From positions 1,153,514 to 1,217,513 of the forward strand of contig NW_027307649.1 of assembly GCF_964275005.1 (NCBI RefSeq): DNA of 64,000 bases, in the 5' to 3' direction. Position numbers and translations under genes: made by a program. Of the stretch, positions 34,401 to 51,727 are shown piece after piece. The notes below the pieces were generated by a model. The model was not told where the DNA came from and searched no databases. It saw nothing but the letters and a program-made list of their open reading frames with translations. Source of the DNA: Diadema setosum. Lineage: Eukaryota; Echinodermata; Echinoidea; Diadematoida; Diadematidae. How positions within the stretch are numbered: the stretch's first letter is position 1; each line of letters begins with the position of its first letter.

Positions 34401-37354
34401 GTATGTTTTAGTTGTTCTAAAAGCATTCTATTCAGACGTGTAATTTCCTGTTTTCAATGTCTTAATTTTGTTTAAGTGAATTATTGGACTATTACTTCTG
34501 GACTTGTTGTAGCTGCTGGCTTGTGTAGTAAACTTGGTGCACGAGTCTTGACTACATACTATTTGTCTATACTTTAACTCACTCTGAATTGAAAAGTGTT
34601 TCTGAAAATTGTGCAATTTAGTAATTGCTGATGGAGGATTTTTTTGTGCAGGTTCCTGAAATATTCAAAATTCTGATCCCAGCCGTAGACTGTTGATGTT
34701 CACATGTGTTGAATTTGCTATCTCACTCTTTGTGAGAACATTCATACAGTGGGAGAAATACATTCACCTAGAGGAAGACAGAATCATTTTTACATTGTGC
34801 ACTTCATATTTCATTAATGTTCATGTTTTCTCCCTTTTGCTCTGTTTAGTTTTGTTGTCGAAGATGAGGGATGAGGCTTTGAGAGCATGTTGTTTCTCAT
34901 GCTACAATGTGTCAGATTGCTGTCATGCTGAACTCTCTGCAGATTATTTTGTTCATGTAATTCTTCAAATGCATTTTGTTAGGAGTGAATGTGGGTCTTT
35001 TATCAAATCTGGCAGTATTGTCCCTGTATTAATGACAATCCTCTCAAAACCATTCCACTCTCTCCAGTGTGAGTAGGTCCTCATATTTTTCTTTCTTTGA
35101 CATAAAGCTTCTGTCACAGTTATTACACCTGCGTGACAAATTCTGCTTGTTTTGATATCTTAAATACTTCCTGAAAATATTATTGTCTCTATTTTATGCC
35201 CTTTCTCACCACTGTTCACAGATTTTACGAGACCATTCCACACGCTAGACTGGATGGCGAAGCTACTGCTTGTTTTGTCAATACTTTGTGGCACATTAAA
35301 TCTGTCACGAATCATTCTAGTATTGACATTTGGTACCAAAGCGGTGAGTATAAAACTCAGAGAAGTGTGTTCCTAAGAGGAGGACTTTCTACAAAACAGT
35401 ATTCTCTACATTGTAGAAAAGAGTACAAACAAATATAGATTAACTCAATCTCTCTGTCTCAAAGGAAAACATTTCTGCTTGATAGCAGTGCTGCCTTTGA
35501 TATGCCTCATGTATGTAGATGTCTAATAATTTCTATATTTCTTCTTTTCCATGTAACATTGGTTTAACCCTTAATGTGCCATCGCAGCTTTTAGTCAGTG
35601 CCAATGTGCTAATGCTCCAGTACCAGCTGTCTTAGGAGAATCAATGACAGGCAGACAAATAAATCTTAAATGTTTGGTGATTCCACAACAGTGGAATCTG
35701 TCATGCCAGCATTAGATCAATAGTCATAAAATCATACCTTGGACGTGGGCTTAAAGTTATACCAAACTTATTATACTTGCCAAACCTGATTGGATGTTGA
35801 TTCCAAGAAAGCCACATCTCACTCTGTCATTTGTGTGTGAACATGAGTGTGGCGTTGCGACTGATTGACAAATCGCCCCTTCATCAACATAAATAAACAC
35901 TGATTAAAATGTTTTAGTAGTAGCCATGATAAAAATCATCCATAGGCATACATACTCATTTTGAACTGCAACCAATGATCATCTGATTATTGATACATTT
36001 CATATCCACTAGACTACTAAGCTTCCGCCTACAGACAGTGGTGGCTCCGATCCCTTATAGCAGCCATTTGATACTGCATATTCATTAAAATCAGTGATTC
36101 TTTCGTTAAAGCAATGGCATAGTATTGGTTGAGGTGAGGATTCAGCTTTTAATTTTTTTTAACCCATTGGCCCGAATTCACGAAGGTGGTACAAATGAAA
36201 CCATGGTTTAAACCATGGACAAAAACCATGGAATGCCAAGTGTCGCATGGGATATTTCGCTACGAAATCAGTAATTTCGTCGATGAAATGATTATTTTGT
36301 AAAGAAATGACAACATTTTGTAACTAAATGAACATTTCGTCCACGAAATGATAATTTCGTTAGCGAAACAGTCATTTTGTCGACGAAATGACAAATTTCG
36401 TAACGAAATATTCCGTGTGACACTTGGCGCTCCATGGTTTTTGTCCTTGGTTTAGACCATGGTTTCATTTGTACCACCTTCGTGAATTCGGGCCATTGAG
36501 GACAAGTCCCGAGCATATCCCGAGTACACTCGGGCAGGTGTCTATGGGAAATGCATGTTGTAGCAACATCAGTCCACCCTCAATGGGTTAAGATACTTGG
36601 AAATCACTCTATAGATGTTAAAGAGCATACAGTTCTAACAGGAATTCAAAGTTTTGTTGATGAAAATTGGTTTTGAAATGGCTGAGATATCTAAAAACAA
36701 AGTAAAACAAAGCGATACTTATAAAAGCAAGGTCCTACCTTTTATTAGCCTCGCTTTGTTTTGGATATCTCGGCCATTTTAAAAACAATTTTCATCAAAT
36801 GATTTTATAAGCTTTTATGTATGCCAATGAAGGTCAATTTAGCAATCATTTGCAATAAAAATAACTTGACAGAAGAATCATCAATTTGAATGAAGTGTAG
36901 CTCTATGCTGCATTATGTTCTTGTGATGATTGATAATAATCAAATAATGAAATAATCACACATGCCATACATTGCATCATGTAAGATTGTGATGGATATG
37001 TGTATGAAGATTATTGTGGAGTCAAATAAACGAGTGAAATTTTGTTCTTTTTTGCTTTTTTTTTTCCAGTATGAACCCGAGGAGCAGGTCATTGTCATCA
37101 AGGCCATGCTGACACTGCTCGTGTCATCGCTGCTCTGCTACCGCCAGGCCTTCACACTCTGGGGGACGGTGGCCAAACGTTCTCCCCGCGAGGTGGCCGT
37201 CTGCGCCCTCATCATTCTGTGCAACCTCTACCTCTACCACCTCTACTGGCGATTCCTCTTCACCGTCGCCTTCCACTCGCTCATCGCCGTTGCTGTCACG
37301 ATAAAGTTGAGGGCGGGCTCCTTCGAGTGGAAACTTCCGCACTACACGGTATGA
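28113..37354 (+). CDS. SEC22A: SEC22A/SEC22C-type longin protein, complete, 5 coding exons, 336 aa
   Basis: Known role: the SEC22A/C branch consists of ER/early secretory membrane proteins with an N-terminal longin fold but no canonical R-SNARE helix. Seen: exons 28113-28297, 28891-29054, 30096-30350, 35222-35343 and 37070-37354 join in frame to 337 codons including TGA. The longin domain spans about residues 1-125 (MSGSVLFAMIARLKDGLPLS..., ISSLGVCFITMCEE, VLAFCFLDELQREF). It is followed by the diagnostic TKQRYNN and EVKLRPPYRIS motifs. Four hydrophobic segments lie near residues 212-238, 248-268, 282-300 and 302-320. Human SEC22A and SEC22C are slightly over 300 residues; the extra length here is mostly a histidine- and glutamine-rich linker in exon 3. 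It probably represents the single ancestor-like gene of both vertebrate paralogues, so the symbol is by homology. A 5' UTR acceptor may lie near 28038. Confidence 0.93.
28384..28430. repeat. (AGC)/(AGT)n microsatellite
   Basis: Trinucleotide run in SEC22-like intron 1. Confidence 0.85.
28891..29054 (+). CDS. SEC22A: SEC22-like coding exon 2 (residues 62-116)
   Basis: TTAG acceptor, GTGAGA donor. Codes (Y)IISSLGVCFITMCEESYPSV and continues LAFCFLDELQREFISSYDNR to VRPYALIDF, the second half of the longin domain. Confidence 0.95.
30096..30350 (+). CDS. SEC22A: SEC22-like coding exon 3 (residues 117-201)
   Basis: CAG acceptor, GTAAGC donor. Codes (D)RVIQKTKQRYNNTLTLSN, then FSDMTLEVKLRPPYRISIED, then a histidine- and glutamine-rich linker near residues 167-185. 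That linker is not conserved in vertebrates and accounts for the extra length. Confidence 0.92.
30624..30953. mobile_element. 330 bp DNA element, GGTCAGACTGGCAAAAGATC ends
   Basis: GGTCAGACTGGCAAAAGATC at the left and its exact complement at the right, with TA outside both ends. In SEC22-like intron 3. Confidence 0.8.
31072..31169 (-). mobile_element. TTAACCCATTGAGGA MITE, copy 1
   Basis: About 98 bp with ends TTTAACTCGTTGAGGA and TCCTCAATGGGTTAA. Shares the body (CATTTCCCATAGACACCTG) with the copies at 33087 and 36159. Confidence 0.75.
33087..33178 (+). mobile_element. TTAACCCATTGAGGA MITE, copy 2
   Basis: TTAACCCATTGAGGATGAG ... CCATCCTCAGTGGG. A partial, diverged duplicate of its start lies just upstream at about 33001-33035. 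Confidence 0.7.
33990..34020. repeat. (AC)n microsatellite
   Basis: Perfect CA repeat in SEC22-like intron 3. Confidence 0.9.
35222..35343 (+). CDS. SEC22A: SEC22-like coding exon 4, first transmembrane segment (residues 202-242)
   Basis: CAG acceptor, GTGAGT donor, 122 nt. It completes the split codon from exon 3 and ends in phase 0. Codes NFTRPFHTLDW then MAKLLLVLSILCGTLNLSRI, matching the ...GILSLLCGALNLIRG... membrane segment of SEC22A. It was found by searching between exons 3 and 5 for the missing hydrophobic block, because it is too short and in the wrong frame to stand out as an open reading frame. Confidence 0.9.
36159..36591 (+). mobile_element. TTAACCCATTGAGGA MITE, copy 3, itself interrupted
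   Basis: Starts TTAACCCATT and ends CAATGGGTTAA, with 326 bp of a third element inserted after the first ten bases. Confidence 0.8.
36169..36494. mobile_element. MITE with GGCCCGAATTCACGAAGG ends, innermost insertion
   Basis: Exact 18 bp inverted ends, subterminal arms with ACCATGGTTT words, and a body of repeated ATTTCGTnnACGAAAT palindromes. ATT is duplicated on both sides. Confidence 0.85.
37070..37354 (+). CDS. SEC22A: SEC22-like coding exon 5, last three membrane segments and stop
   Basis: A long polypyrimidine tract and CAG precede YEPEEQVIVIKAMLTLLVSS. Three further hydrophobic segments follow, including ALIILCNLYLYHLYW (family counterpart LICLCNMYLYE). The protein ends WKLPHYTV before TGA at 37352. 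Third codon positions are rich in G and C compared with the flanking DNA. Confidence 0.93.
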   Translation, partial: YEPEEQVIVIKAMLTLLVSSLLCYRQAFTLWGTVAKRSPREVAVCALIILCNLYLYHLYWRFLFTVAFHSLIAVAVTIKLRAGSFEWKLPHYTV

Positions 37355-38280
37355 GAGAAGAGAGAGAAAAGCCATAGACAACAAGAAAGGAGAGATACAA
37401 ACATATTTTTACCAAGAATTCCAATTTATATTTTATGCAGTTGGTAGAGTCGCAAGTGTAGAAAAGAGGGAGAATCTTCATATAGGAGCATAGAGAAGCT
37501 AGTCTAGGTTTCAGCCTGTAATGTATTACATCCTGTGATGGCCTTCCAACAAATGTTTGCTTTTCAAAGGAAATTGTTCACAGCAAAATCATTTTGTCTG
37601 TATATGATCATGATAAGACACGCTGCCATTTTTAAAATTGTTGAGGTGTTGCAAAGCACAGGCACGTCTCCCACAATTTGTTTATACTGCAATAAGTATG
37701 ATAAGAAATTGGGATAGAATGTATTAGTTGACTTGTATATGAAAGGCATGGTTAGCCCTATGTGTGCTTAGACACTTAGCTTCACTTGCCAAACTTTTTT
37801 TCATTGGCATTCAGTAATCCATCCAAATTGGACCTAGTTGTAAATTTTTAAGCCCACTCAGATGTAACAATGTGTGACAGGCCAACAGGAAGGCCATGGT
37901 AACACAATAGGGATCAAGGAGATTAGCTAATCTCTGCTCATTGACAGTTCGTTTTGTCAGTAGATTAATTTGGATTAAAAGTCATCTGGGATTGGTTGGA
38001 ATGTAATCATAATGATGAGGAAATGAAATCCCTATGATTATTTTTTTTTTATCTGGATTCAATCATTATTGTATGACATTATTGAGGGGCAATGAAAATG
38101 TTTGAAGTTGGGATGACATGGGTTGTGGTTCTGATAGTGGTGAGTAAAGCCTGTAAAGACTTTGTTACCTTGAACTTCTTTTCATGTCACTATAGGCAGT
38201 GTTACTGCTAAAGTGGTTTCCAATTATTGTGTGCACACTATAATGGGTGAAAGACGCAGGGCAGCATGCCTCATACAGCA

Positions 38281-38427
38281 GGGCCCTGTTGCATAAAATC
38301 CAAATCAATCTTAAGTCAGAATATCAAACATAAGTCTCTGAATACTCAATTCTGATTGGCTGATACCAGACTTATGTTTGATTTTTCTGACTTACGTTTG
38401 ATTGCATCTTTTTATGCAACAGAGCTC
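38281..38427. mobile_element. MITE with GGGCCCTGTTGCATAAAA ends
   Basis: Right end TTTTATGCAACAGAGCTC is the near-complement of the start. The internal arms carry CATAAGTCTG / CAGACTTATG. Confidence 0.8.
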
Positions 38428-38428
38428 A

Positions 38429-38576
38429 GGGGCCCGTTTCATAAAACTTGTCATCAGTGACAAGTTGTCATAGATGTGAAAAGCTACTGAAATCCTTGCA
38501 TCTGATTGGCTGAGAGCAAATTTGTCATAGAAATGTGGCAGTTGTCACTGATAACAAGTTTTATGAAATGGGCCCC
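38429..38576. mobile_element. MITE with GGGGCCCGTTTCATAAAACT ends
   Basis: Long inverted ends (GTTTCATAAAACTTGT and complement) around TGATTGGCTGAGAG. It starts one base after the previous element ends. Confidence 0.85.
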
Positions 38577-39498
38577 AGGTCTTCCAGTTAGTGTTGAAGA
38601 TGTTATCAAGCTGTTCCATGGTAGGTGCCGCTCTGTCTCTTGTCTCCTGTTGTATTTGCGTCCAGGAGGTTTTATATCATGTCTTTTTATTTGGGGCCTA
38701 TCAGAGTGTACTTCTGAAAATGAATGTCTGTTGGCCTTGGGCAATTCTTAGATATCTACTACCTACAATGTGTATGCTAAAACTTTATCTCGCCCCCTAT
38801 CTTTATTCTACCACAATCTTCCAAAAGATTTCCTGCAGTGAAAACTTGCAATTCTGAAAATGCAGGTGCACCAGACATAAAAATATAACATTCTAAGGAT
38901 ATTCATTCAGTTAAGTATTGCAATATGTGTCTTGTATGATACCATAGTACATGTACTGTATTTGTCCTGTTGAATGAAACACCTACTGTAGTGGTGATAA
39001 CAAAATGGAAGCAAACAGAATTTCTGGCAAAACACGCCCTTCTTGTCCAGAAATTCAATACACTTTGCAATCAACATTCAAGACCATGTTTTGTAAGTAC
39101 CAATGCATCCAAAAAATTCACTTCATTCGACGCAATTGTTGTATATGTTTGTTTTCACAGCTCATTGCGAGAGATAAAGATAACTTTCGTCTCATTTTAT
39201 TTCATTAACTGTAGGAGGATTTCTGTGTTTGAAAGTAGTAAAATTTTCTTGGTTCTGTTGTGTGATATAGAAGTAAATAGGGTTTTACATCAAAGTCTAC
39301 CACTGCTACACTTGATATTTCCCACATTTCTGTATGAAAGTTTTATTAAATGAAGAAGCTATTATTGTTCTCTTTTTTTTTTAAGCATAGTTGCCTGTTA
39401 TGAATGCTGTAGCCTTTCATCAGGGGGATGTTTAACTGGATATAAAAATTTTTATCAAGGATCTAGCAATTACATGAAAGTTATGGTCTTTCTAATTA

Positions 39499-39652
39499 CA
39501 GGGGCGGATCCAGGAAATTCCATAATGGGGAGGCACCTTTGCAAAATTAAGGGTGGCGCATGCCCCCTCCCTCATTTTATCTTTTTATTTTTGTTGTTTT
39601 GGAAAAAAATTAAAGAGCGCCCCCCCCCCCCCCCCCCCCGGATCCACCACTG
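39499..39652. mobile_element. MITE, CAGGGGCGGATC family, copy 2
   Basis: CAGGGGCGGATCC ... GGATCCACCACTG with the same body order as 17462-17613, including a long poly-C near the right end. The open reading frame across it is not a gene. Confidence 0.75.
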
Positions 39653-41119
39653 TAATAAAGCATTGGTTTTCATGTAATTGTGTGAGCTTAGGCTGAGTGA
39701 CTTAAAGCAAAATTTCTCTACTCATGATAGTTTCTCAGGCCTCATGATAATTGGCCCAGAGTAGTTTCCTCCATCTTCTGTGCCCATGGAATAACAAACT
39801 GAAAATCTTGAAAACTGAAAATCTTTTTGTGTAAACGTACACTTGATTTTACATTGTACAGTGCACTCCTGTTATAATTAACATGGTTATGACAAAATTT
39901 CAGATACAACAAAGTAAAATTCAGGTCCCAAATTTATCATCTATACATGTTTATACACTTTATTTGTTTGGTTATAATGAAATGTCAATATTATGAAAGA
40001 AAAACTGGTGGTCCCAAGGACTACGTATAGCGGGAGTTGCTTTTAAAACAGATTCAAAATTTTACTGCAACTATGGCTGAAAGTGAGACAACTCAATAAT
40101 CAGATGTATTTTTTTTTCTTTGGTGCCTTGAAAATGTATTTTGATGCTTTGTTTTACTTTTGTGCTAAGGAAGAGCAATCATGATAATCTTTGAAGAAAC
40201 ATTGTGTACATGTCCATGAAAACACTGACTGCAGCCAGTAACATTGTCTGCATCAGTAGCATGTTGTTGTAAGACTAAACCATTACTTATTTTAGTATGA
40301 AAAGCTAGAACTAGAAGAATGCTATAGATATTCCTTTAGTCACATAGATGCATGTATAAATTTTCAGTCTTATGTGAAAAACAAAGAACATGAAACCAAA
40401 GACAATGATTCCTTCCTTGTGATAACATGCATGTTTGAATTGTTATGTTCTCAGTTGCTTTGCAGAAAACTATTGAGTTTTGAATAATGAAGTTGTATGC
40501 ATTTGATAGCTTATAAAGGTGGTTTAGAAAATGAGTATGTCTATGATATTATCTCAAATTAATGCTTTTGAAACCTCATGATGATGATCTTGCTGCTGGC
40601 TAATACAGTATTGACTGTTATAGAAATATTGTTTGAAAAAAAAAAAAACAATAACAAACACACTGATTTGTATCCAACATGTAGTATGTAATGCCTAAGC
40701 CTTTCTCGCTCTGGTTTGTGATCTTTACAGATGTGTTAAAAAACAATGAATGAACAAATTTACTCACTTTTGTTGACAATGGTGCTTTCCAGCTGCAAGC
40801 AATTGTAATACATGTACAATGTACCATTCGTTTAAAATCATACATGTATATGAACAGAAGATAGTTGTAATATATGCTGTTTTGAAAGACAGCTGTTGAA
40901 ATACAAATTAGAAATAAAAATGTACGGACCCATTTCATTCCTTCAAGGTTGTACCTTAGTAATGTTTTTACATTTTTTTTTTCCAATGATAGATTTTGGG
41001 TTTTTCTTATTTGATCTTCTCATGTTTCCCTTCTCATTTCCTCCGCTATCTCTTTCCACACATATTCTTGGTCGTGAGCTCTCATTGTGTTTGATGCTGT
41101 AACTTTGATCGAATGGAAT

Positions 41120-41370
41120 TGATGTTGACTACTAGTATACTACTAACTACTGCTGTTACTACTTCTACTACTACTCCTCCTCCTACTACTACTACTACTA
41201 CTACATTGTACTACTACTACTACTACTTGTACTTCTACTACTACTACTACTACTACTACCACTACTACTACTACTACTATATCTTCTACTACACACCTAC
41301 TACTATTACTAATACTACTACCACTACTACTACTACAACTACTATACTACTTTTACTGCTACTACTACAG
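41120..41370. repeat. (ACT)n trinucleotide array
   Basis: Imperfect TAC/CTA repeat over about 230 bp. Confidence 0.9.
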
Positions 41371-41453
41371 TACTGTCAGTGTGTTTTCAGACAAGCTTTA
41401 CATGAATTATGCAATTAAATGTATGTGTGATTGTATTTAGGTGCCTGCCTTGT

Positions 41454-41462
41454 ATGTGTGTT

Positions 41463-41508
<46 letters not shown>

Positions 41509-41563
41509 GGTGCCTGCATAAGCGCGTACATGATAGGAGGGATGGGGAGAATGAGAGACCAAA

Positions 41564-41623
<60 letters not shown>
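41454..41623. repeat. Two (GT)n microsatellites
   Basis: Long TG runs at about 41456-41508 and 41570-41622. The reading frames over them are low complexity. Confidence 0.95.
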
Positions 41624-41625
<2 letters not shown>

Positions 41626-42039
41626 AGAAAAGGAGAGAGGAAGAGAGAAGGAACTGGTGGAGTAGGGATATAAGCATATACAGTATTCATGACACCATAT
41701 GTCTGTCGCATAGACACGACTAAGCCTCCTACCGTGATGCTGGTACAGCAATGCCAATTTGTACACATCTGTGCCCCAAAACGAGATAATCCCACAACTT
41801 GTCAAAAATGTCAAAATTCCTAATCGACTGGTTTATCAGCCCTAGGCTGGGAATTCAGACCCGTTGCAATCTTTCAACCAAAAAAAAAATTATGTGTACT
41901 CAAGGGTAATCGATCAGTGATGGTATACATGAAACTATGGTGGTATTGTTTTTTTAATTGTGATCCGTTACCATGGTTACAGACCTACTGACAATGTTTA
42001 ATAATACAGCCCAAATTTTCGAGCATGGTTAAGAAATAA

Positions 42040-43836
42040 ACCTTTACTTTAACGCATGAGGTTTTTCTTTGTTTTGACAAATTCAAATACAGTGGTTGAC
42101 CATATCCTGCATCCAACACAACAGACTAAACAGAAAAAATAACAAGAAACAAAATGTTTCAAGATGCTGACAAATATTCATATAACTTTTGTACAAAAAA
42201 AAAAAATCATATAAGATAATTTCAAGTATTCTCTTAAATAGATTATGAATTCTGTATAGGTCTATGATCATCGGCTACACGACATTTTCTGTGTGTTTCA
42301 TTCCATATGCTTGACGCAAAGCGCTCACAGGAGATTAGAGCCCTAATCAAAATCAGTGTACAAGTGCGTTGACAATGGAAAGCTCGTTCACCACTTCGTC
42401 CCGATTTGGTTATACTTTAATCATGCATCATATACTTTTTGTGTTGGGTTTCTTTTACTCTTGTTGGACCCCGTGGGAGAGCAGAACCATTCTAATAATG
42501 AATCTGAAATGGGCCATCCATCCATTTTGTAATTTTTGATTACTCTATTATGATTTAAGCTTTCTGTGTATTTTTAATGTGAAATGGAAAATAGACAAAC
42601 AAACAAACAAACAAACAAGCTCCTGCAGTCCGAAATTGTGGCATGCATATGAAGTACAGTTGTATTCGTTTTATTGGTTCCAGAGAGAGGTTGCTTTCTT
42701 CATAAGGTTTATTCGATGAAAATATGGCGGATACGGTTGACGTGTACGATGCTATTCTGAATGTCTGAGAAAATGTTAAAGTAGGACAGATGGAAGTGTT
42801 CCACGTCGATTTAGATAAACATAAAGGACTGCCCTTTCCTACGTTAAATTCTCTTCAGTTCCTGCAATTTTCCCGCAACTGCAGAGTTTTGTATAACTAT
42901 GCTACGATCTCGATTGGTCAACATTTTGAACCTTGATGATAATCAGAGATCTGTATACTGAGACTACTGAAATGACCGTTATCACATCATTCATACCTTC
43001 CAACCGGCTCGTTCACTTACCATTAGTCTTCCGACAAGACGTGAAAATCGCTCATCAAAATGTATCAGAACTGCAGGATGAGACAGAAGCATCAGTACCG
43101 ATGCATGATCTAGATTACTGGGTTTGCCTCAAACTTGTCCCCACAAAGGTCATTGACTCTTATCTATCAACGGGTGTAAACGTACACCTTTACAGATATC
43201 ATCTTGTCAAAATAGTCTTATATTTCCTAATTTATAACGGATCCTATCACCCTAGCTGATTCACCTTATTCAAGATTTTGTCTGTTAACCCATTGGTATA
43301 TTGTCTTGACTCTACACATAACTTAGTGGTAATACATTATTTATTGATTGTAATATACAGCTGTTTCATGACCTTATAATTTTGAATTGTTAATTTCTCT
43401 GGATATGGCTACCGTACAGCTGTTTTTCGTGTTATGTTGATATGTCATTTGCATTGCATTCACTTCTGAATACAGGTGAATACACACGACAATATCATAA
43501 AATGTCAAATAAGCCTGACATGAAGACTAGAAATGAACGAGGGAAGTGACCGTTTCTCCCGCGCGTTCTTTCATCAAATTTTCCCTCGCATGTGGCGCCT
43601 TCGTCACCTCCCCAACGTGGAAGCTGAACTGAAGGCGTTGTTTGGCTGTACCAGCTGGAGAAAATGGTCCTCAAGCCCATTGTGTGTCCCCCTTTTCCCC
43701 TTGATGGTCCAGGATTATCAACTGTGCGTCGTGTTTATATAGTGTGTGGATGTGTATCTATTTCCCATGTCCTCGTATTGTGGATGATGTACTAGCTCTT
43801 CAATACATTCTCATTCCACTACAACCCCCCCCCCCC

Positions 43837-43876
<40 letters not shown>

Positions 43877-44400
43877 TTCCACAACCAATTTGACTACCAA
43901 GTGGCATACACGCCTTGAATTTCTGTCGTTTAAGTTCACTGCGCTGAAACGTAATAGGCCAACAACTAGAAATGTTTCCCATAGGCTTAGGCTACATTAC
44001 AAAAGCTATTTGTTTAAGATATGTCGTTATGCCCTTGCTTCCCAAACATATCTGGAGAATGAAAATCCAGTCGTAGCATTTCTATTCACTATTACATGCC
44101 ACCCTCAAGAAAAAATGAAATAAAATGAGCAACTCTGTGTAGATCGATTGACTCCATTTTTACTTGTGAACGGTTTGAAACTGTTTGAGGAGAACTTGGT
44201 ATGTACAAACCACGATGGGAAGACGTAAAACACAACCATTAAAGAACGAGAGTTCAATTAATTTGCATTCTCTTTGAGCTGAAAACGTAAGTCGTTGTAT
44301 CTTCTTACTCAGTAACTGATTTAGCTTTGAATATAGTGAGCGTCGTCCTATTATTTTCTCACTTTTTAGAAGCACATTTGATGATTAATCAGAGTCAGTT
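42040..44400. other. Spacer upstream of the actin promoter, no gene recognised
   Basis: Contains a short (CAAA)n near 42600 and poly-A/(TA)n near 43840-43875. The open reading frame at 42933-43259 has no recognised similarity or splice context. Confidence 0.5.
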
Positions 44401-44667
44401 TTGTCCCTTGCACCTCTCTTTTTTCATCATAAATCAATTTTGTTTCTTTATCTTTTGATATGTCTTTGAAAAATCAATTCCTTGTGTCCTACTTCTGTAA
44501 ATCGCTGGGGAGAAATCTGTAGAAACAACATATTTATAGTCGAGCAGACAGCCTTTAACATCACGCGCCTTTTGTTTTGCTACCGTGATGAATGGGCGTG
44601 TGTGTGCATGCGTAGGGGACACTTATCCTTGTCACTGGGACGAGATTTTCGAGAACGTCTTTGCTGG

Positions 44668-44675
44668 TATATAAG
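44668..44675 (+). promoter_or_regulatory. TATA box (TATATAAG), probable actin promoter
   Basis: TATATAAG lies about 1.17 kb upstream of the actin ATG in unique sequence. A transcript starting near 44700 could use the GTGAGT donor at 44850-44855 and the CAG acceptor near 45797, leaving a short spliced 5' UTR like that of other actins. The link to the gene is inference. Confidence 0.5.
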
Positions 44676-45835
44676 AACAAGCATCCCATAAAGTCACACC
44701 CCTGTGCATCAACGGCGTTATATAGTTCTAGAAGAAAGTGGCTTAACGACATGGATTTGAGCTGAGGATCCGTTTCTACGGACAAAGATTCCAGGCCGAA
44801 CAATCGTCTTTTGCGAAACCGTTTTGGAATAGGTATTGTCTGTAAGCGGTGAGTGGCGTACAGTACATTCATATCTACCACTGCTTTCTAAATGCAACGT
44901 TATTTAGTCTTGTTCCTGTTTTGATAGTTTATTAGGATGTATTCATAACCTCCAGCACATATCGTTAGTGAATTTGGTTTTGTTGCTTGTACGGTTGTAC
45001 TAAAACTAATCAGTGTGCATTTTCGTCATCCACAATATCGTCTTGTAAAGACTGTTGCCTTTGCTTGTATGTATAAGTACGTTATCTATGCTACCTTCTA
45101 TGAAAAGATGTAGGCCTATATCTGGAAAATGCGAGTATGTTGTTCCTTTTTGTTCTATTTCTTCTGTTGTAATTTGTAGACTTGACGTTAGATTATGCCT
45201 GGGTATGTGTGTGTATGACAGTTTAGTGCAAATGATTATAGCAGCAAAATGCAAAATGTGCGTCAATAATGTTCTAGAGGCGCGGCAACTCTTTTGACTC
45301 CATCGTTCAACTGGGTGTAATTCACCTTCCTCGGTACAGTATTATAATGCTTCTTTCAAAACGAATCATAGTACAATGTATTCTAGTTTTTGTGTACTGA
45401 TGGTATTATAGATGGTATAAACGAGCAAAGGACTTGATGTCGTCATACCGTTACGTTGATACTTGTCCTCATAAAAGATAAGTATGTCCACCAATATCAT
45501 GTAACACAAGACAAAATGTGTTGCCCTGACACCGTGCCTGATGCGTTAAACTTCTGCTCCACGGACTTTGGACAGTGTGTGCAATGCCATAGGTTTTTCT
45601 GTGCTAATCGGCACTCGAAGCTGAAAGGATATTTAGGAACTTTAAGTGGTGGGTCATACTCACAGTCTAAGGGGTAGACATTGATAATCATTATAAACTT
45701 TACGCTACGTGCTTTTTTATTCCATTGGTCATTCTTTGATAATGACACCATGCTACACTAACCGGTGTTCAACCTCGTCTGTCCTTATTACATGCAGTTT
45801 GCTCTTACGTGGCCAATAGTAACTCTTCATTCGAT

Positions 45836-51727
<5,892 letters not shown>

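Larger units (their letters stand above)
36106..36815 (+). mobile_element. TTAA-flanked MITE of the GGTTGAGGTGAGGATT family, split by nested insertions, right end eroded
   Basis: Left piece 36106-36158 and right piece 36592-36815 align in order with the complete copy at 49484-49877 (agcttttaa..., gatatt..., then the ATGGCTGAGATAT palindrome arms). The intervening sequence is two other MITEs. Confidence 0.8.

Noticed and set aside
34693..35076. 127-codon open reading frame in SEC22-like intron 3
   Set aside because: Considered as a missing exon, but it does not match the family and phase; the true exon is 35222-35343.
41113..41814. Tyr/Thr- and Thr/His-repeat frames
   Set aside because: Microsatellite translations of (ACT)n and (GT)n.
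42933..43259. 108-codon open reading frame
   Set aside because: No recognised domain, no codon bias and no splice context; chance length is plausible.
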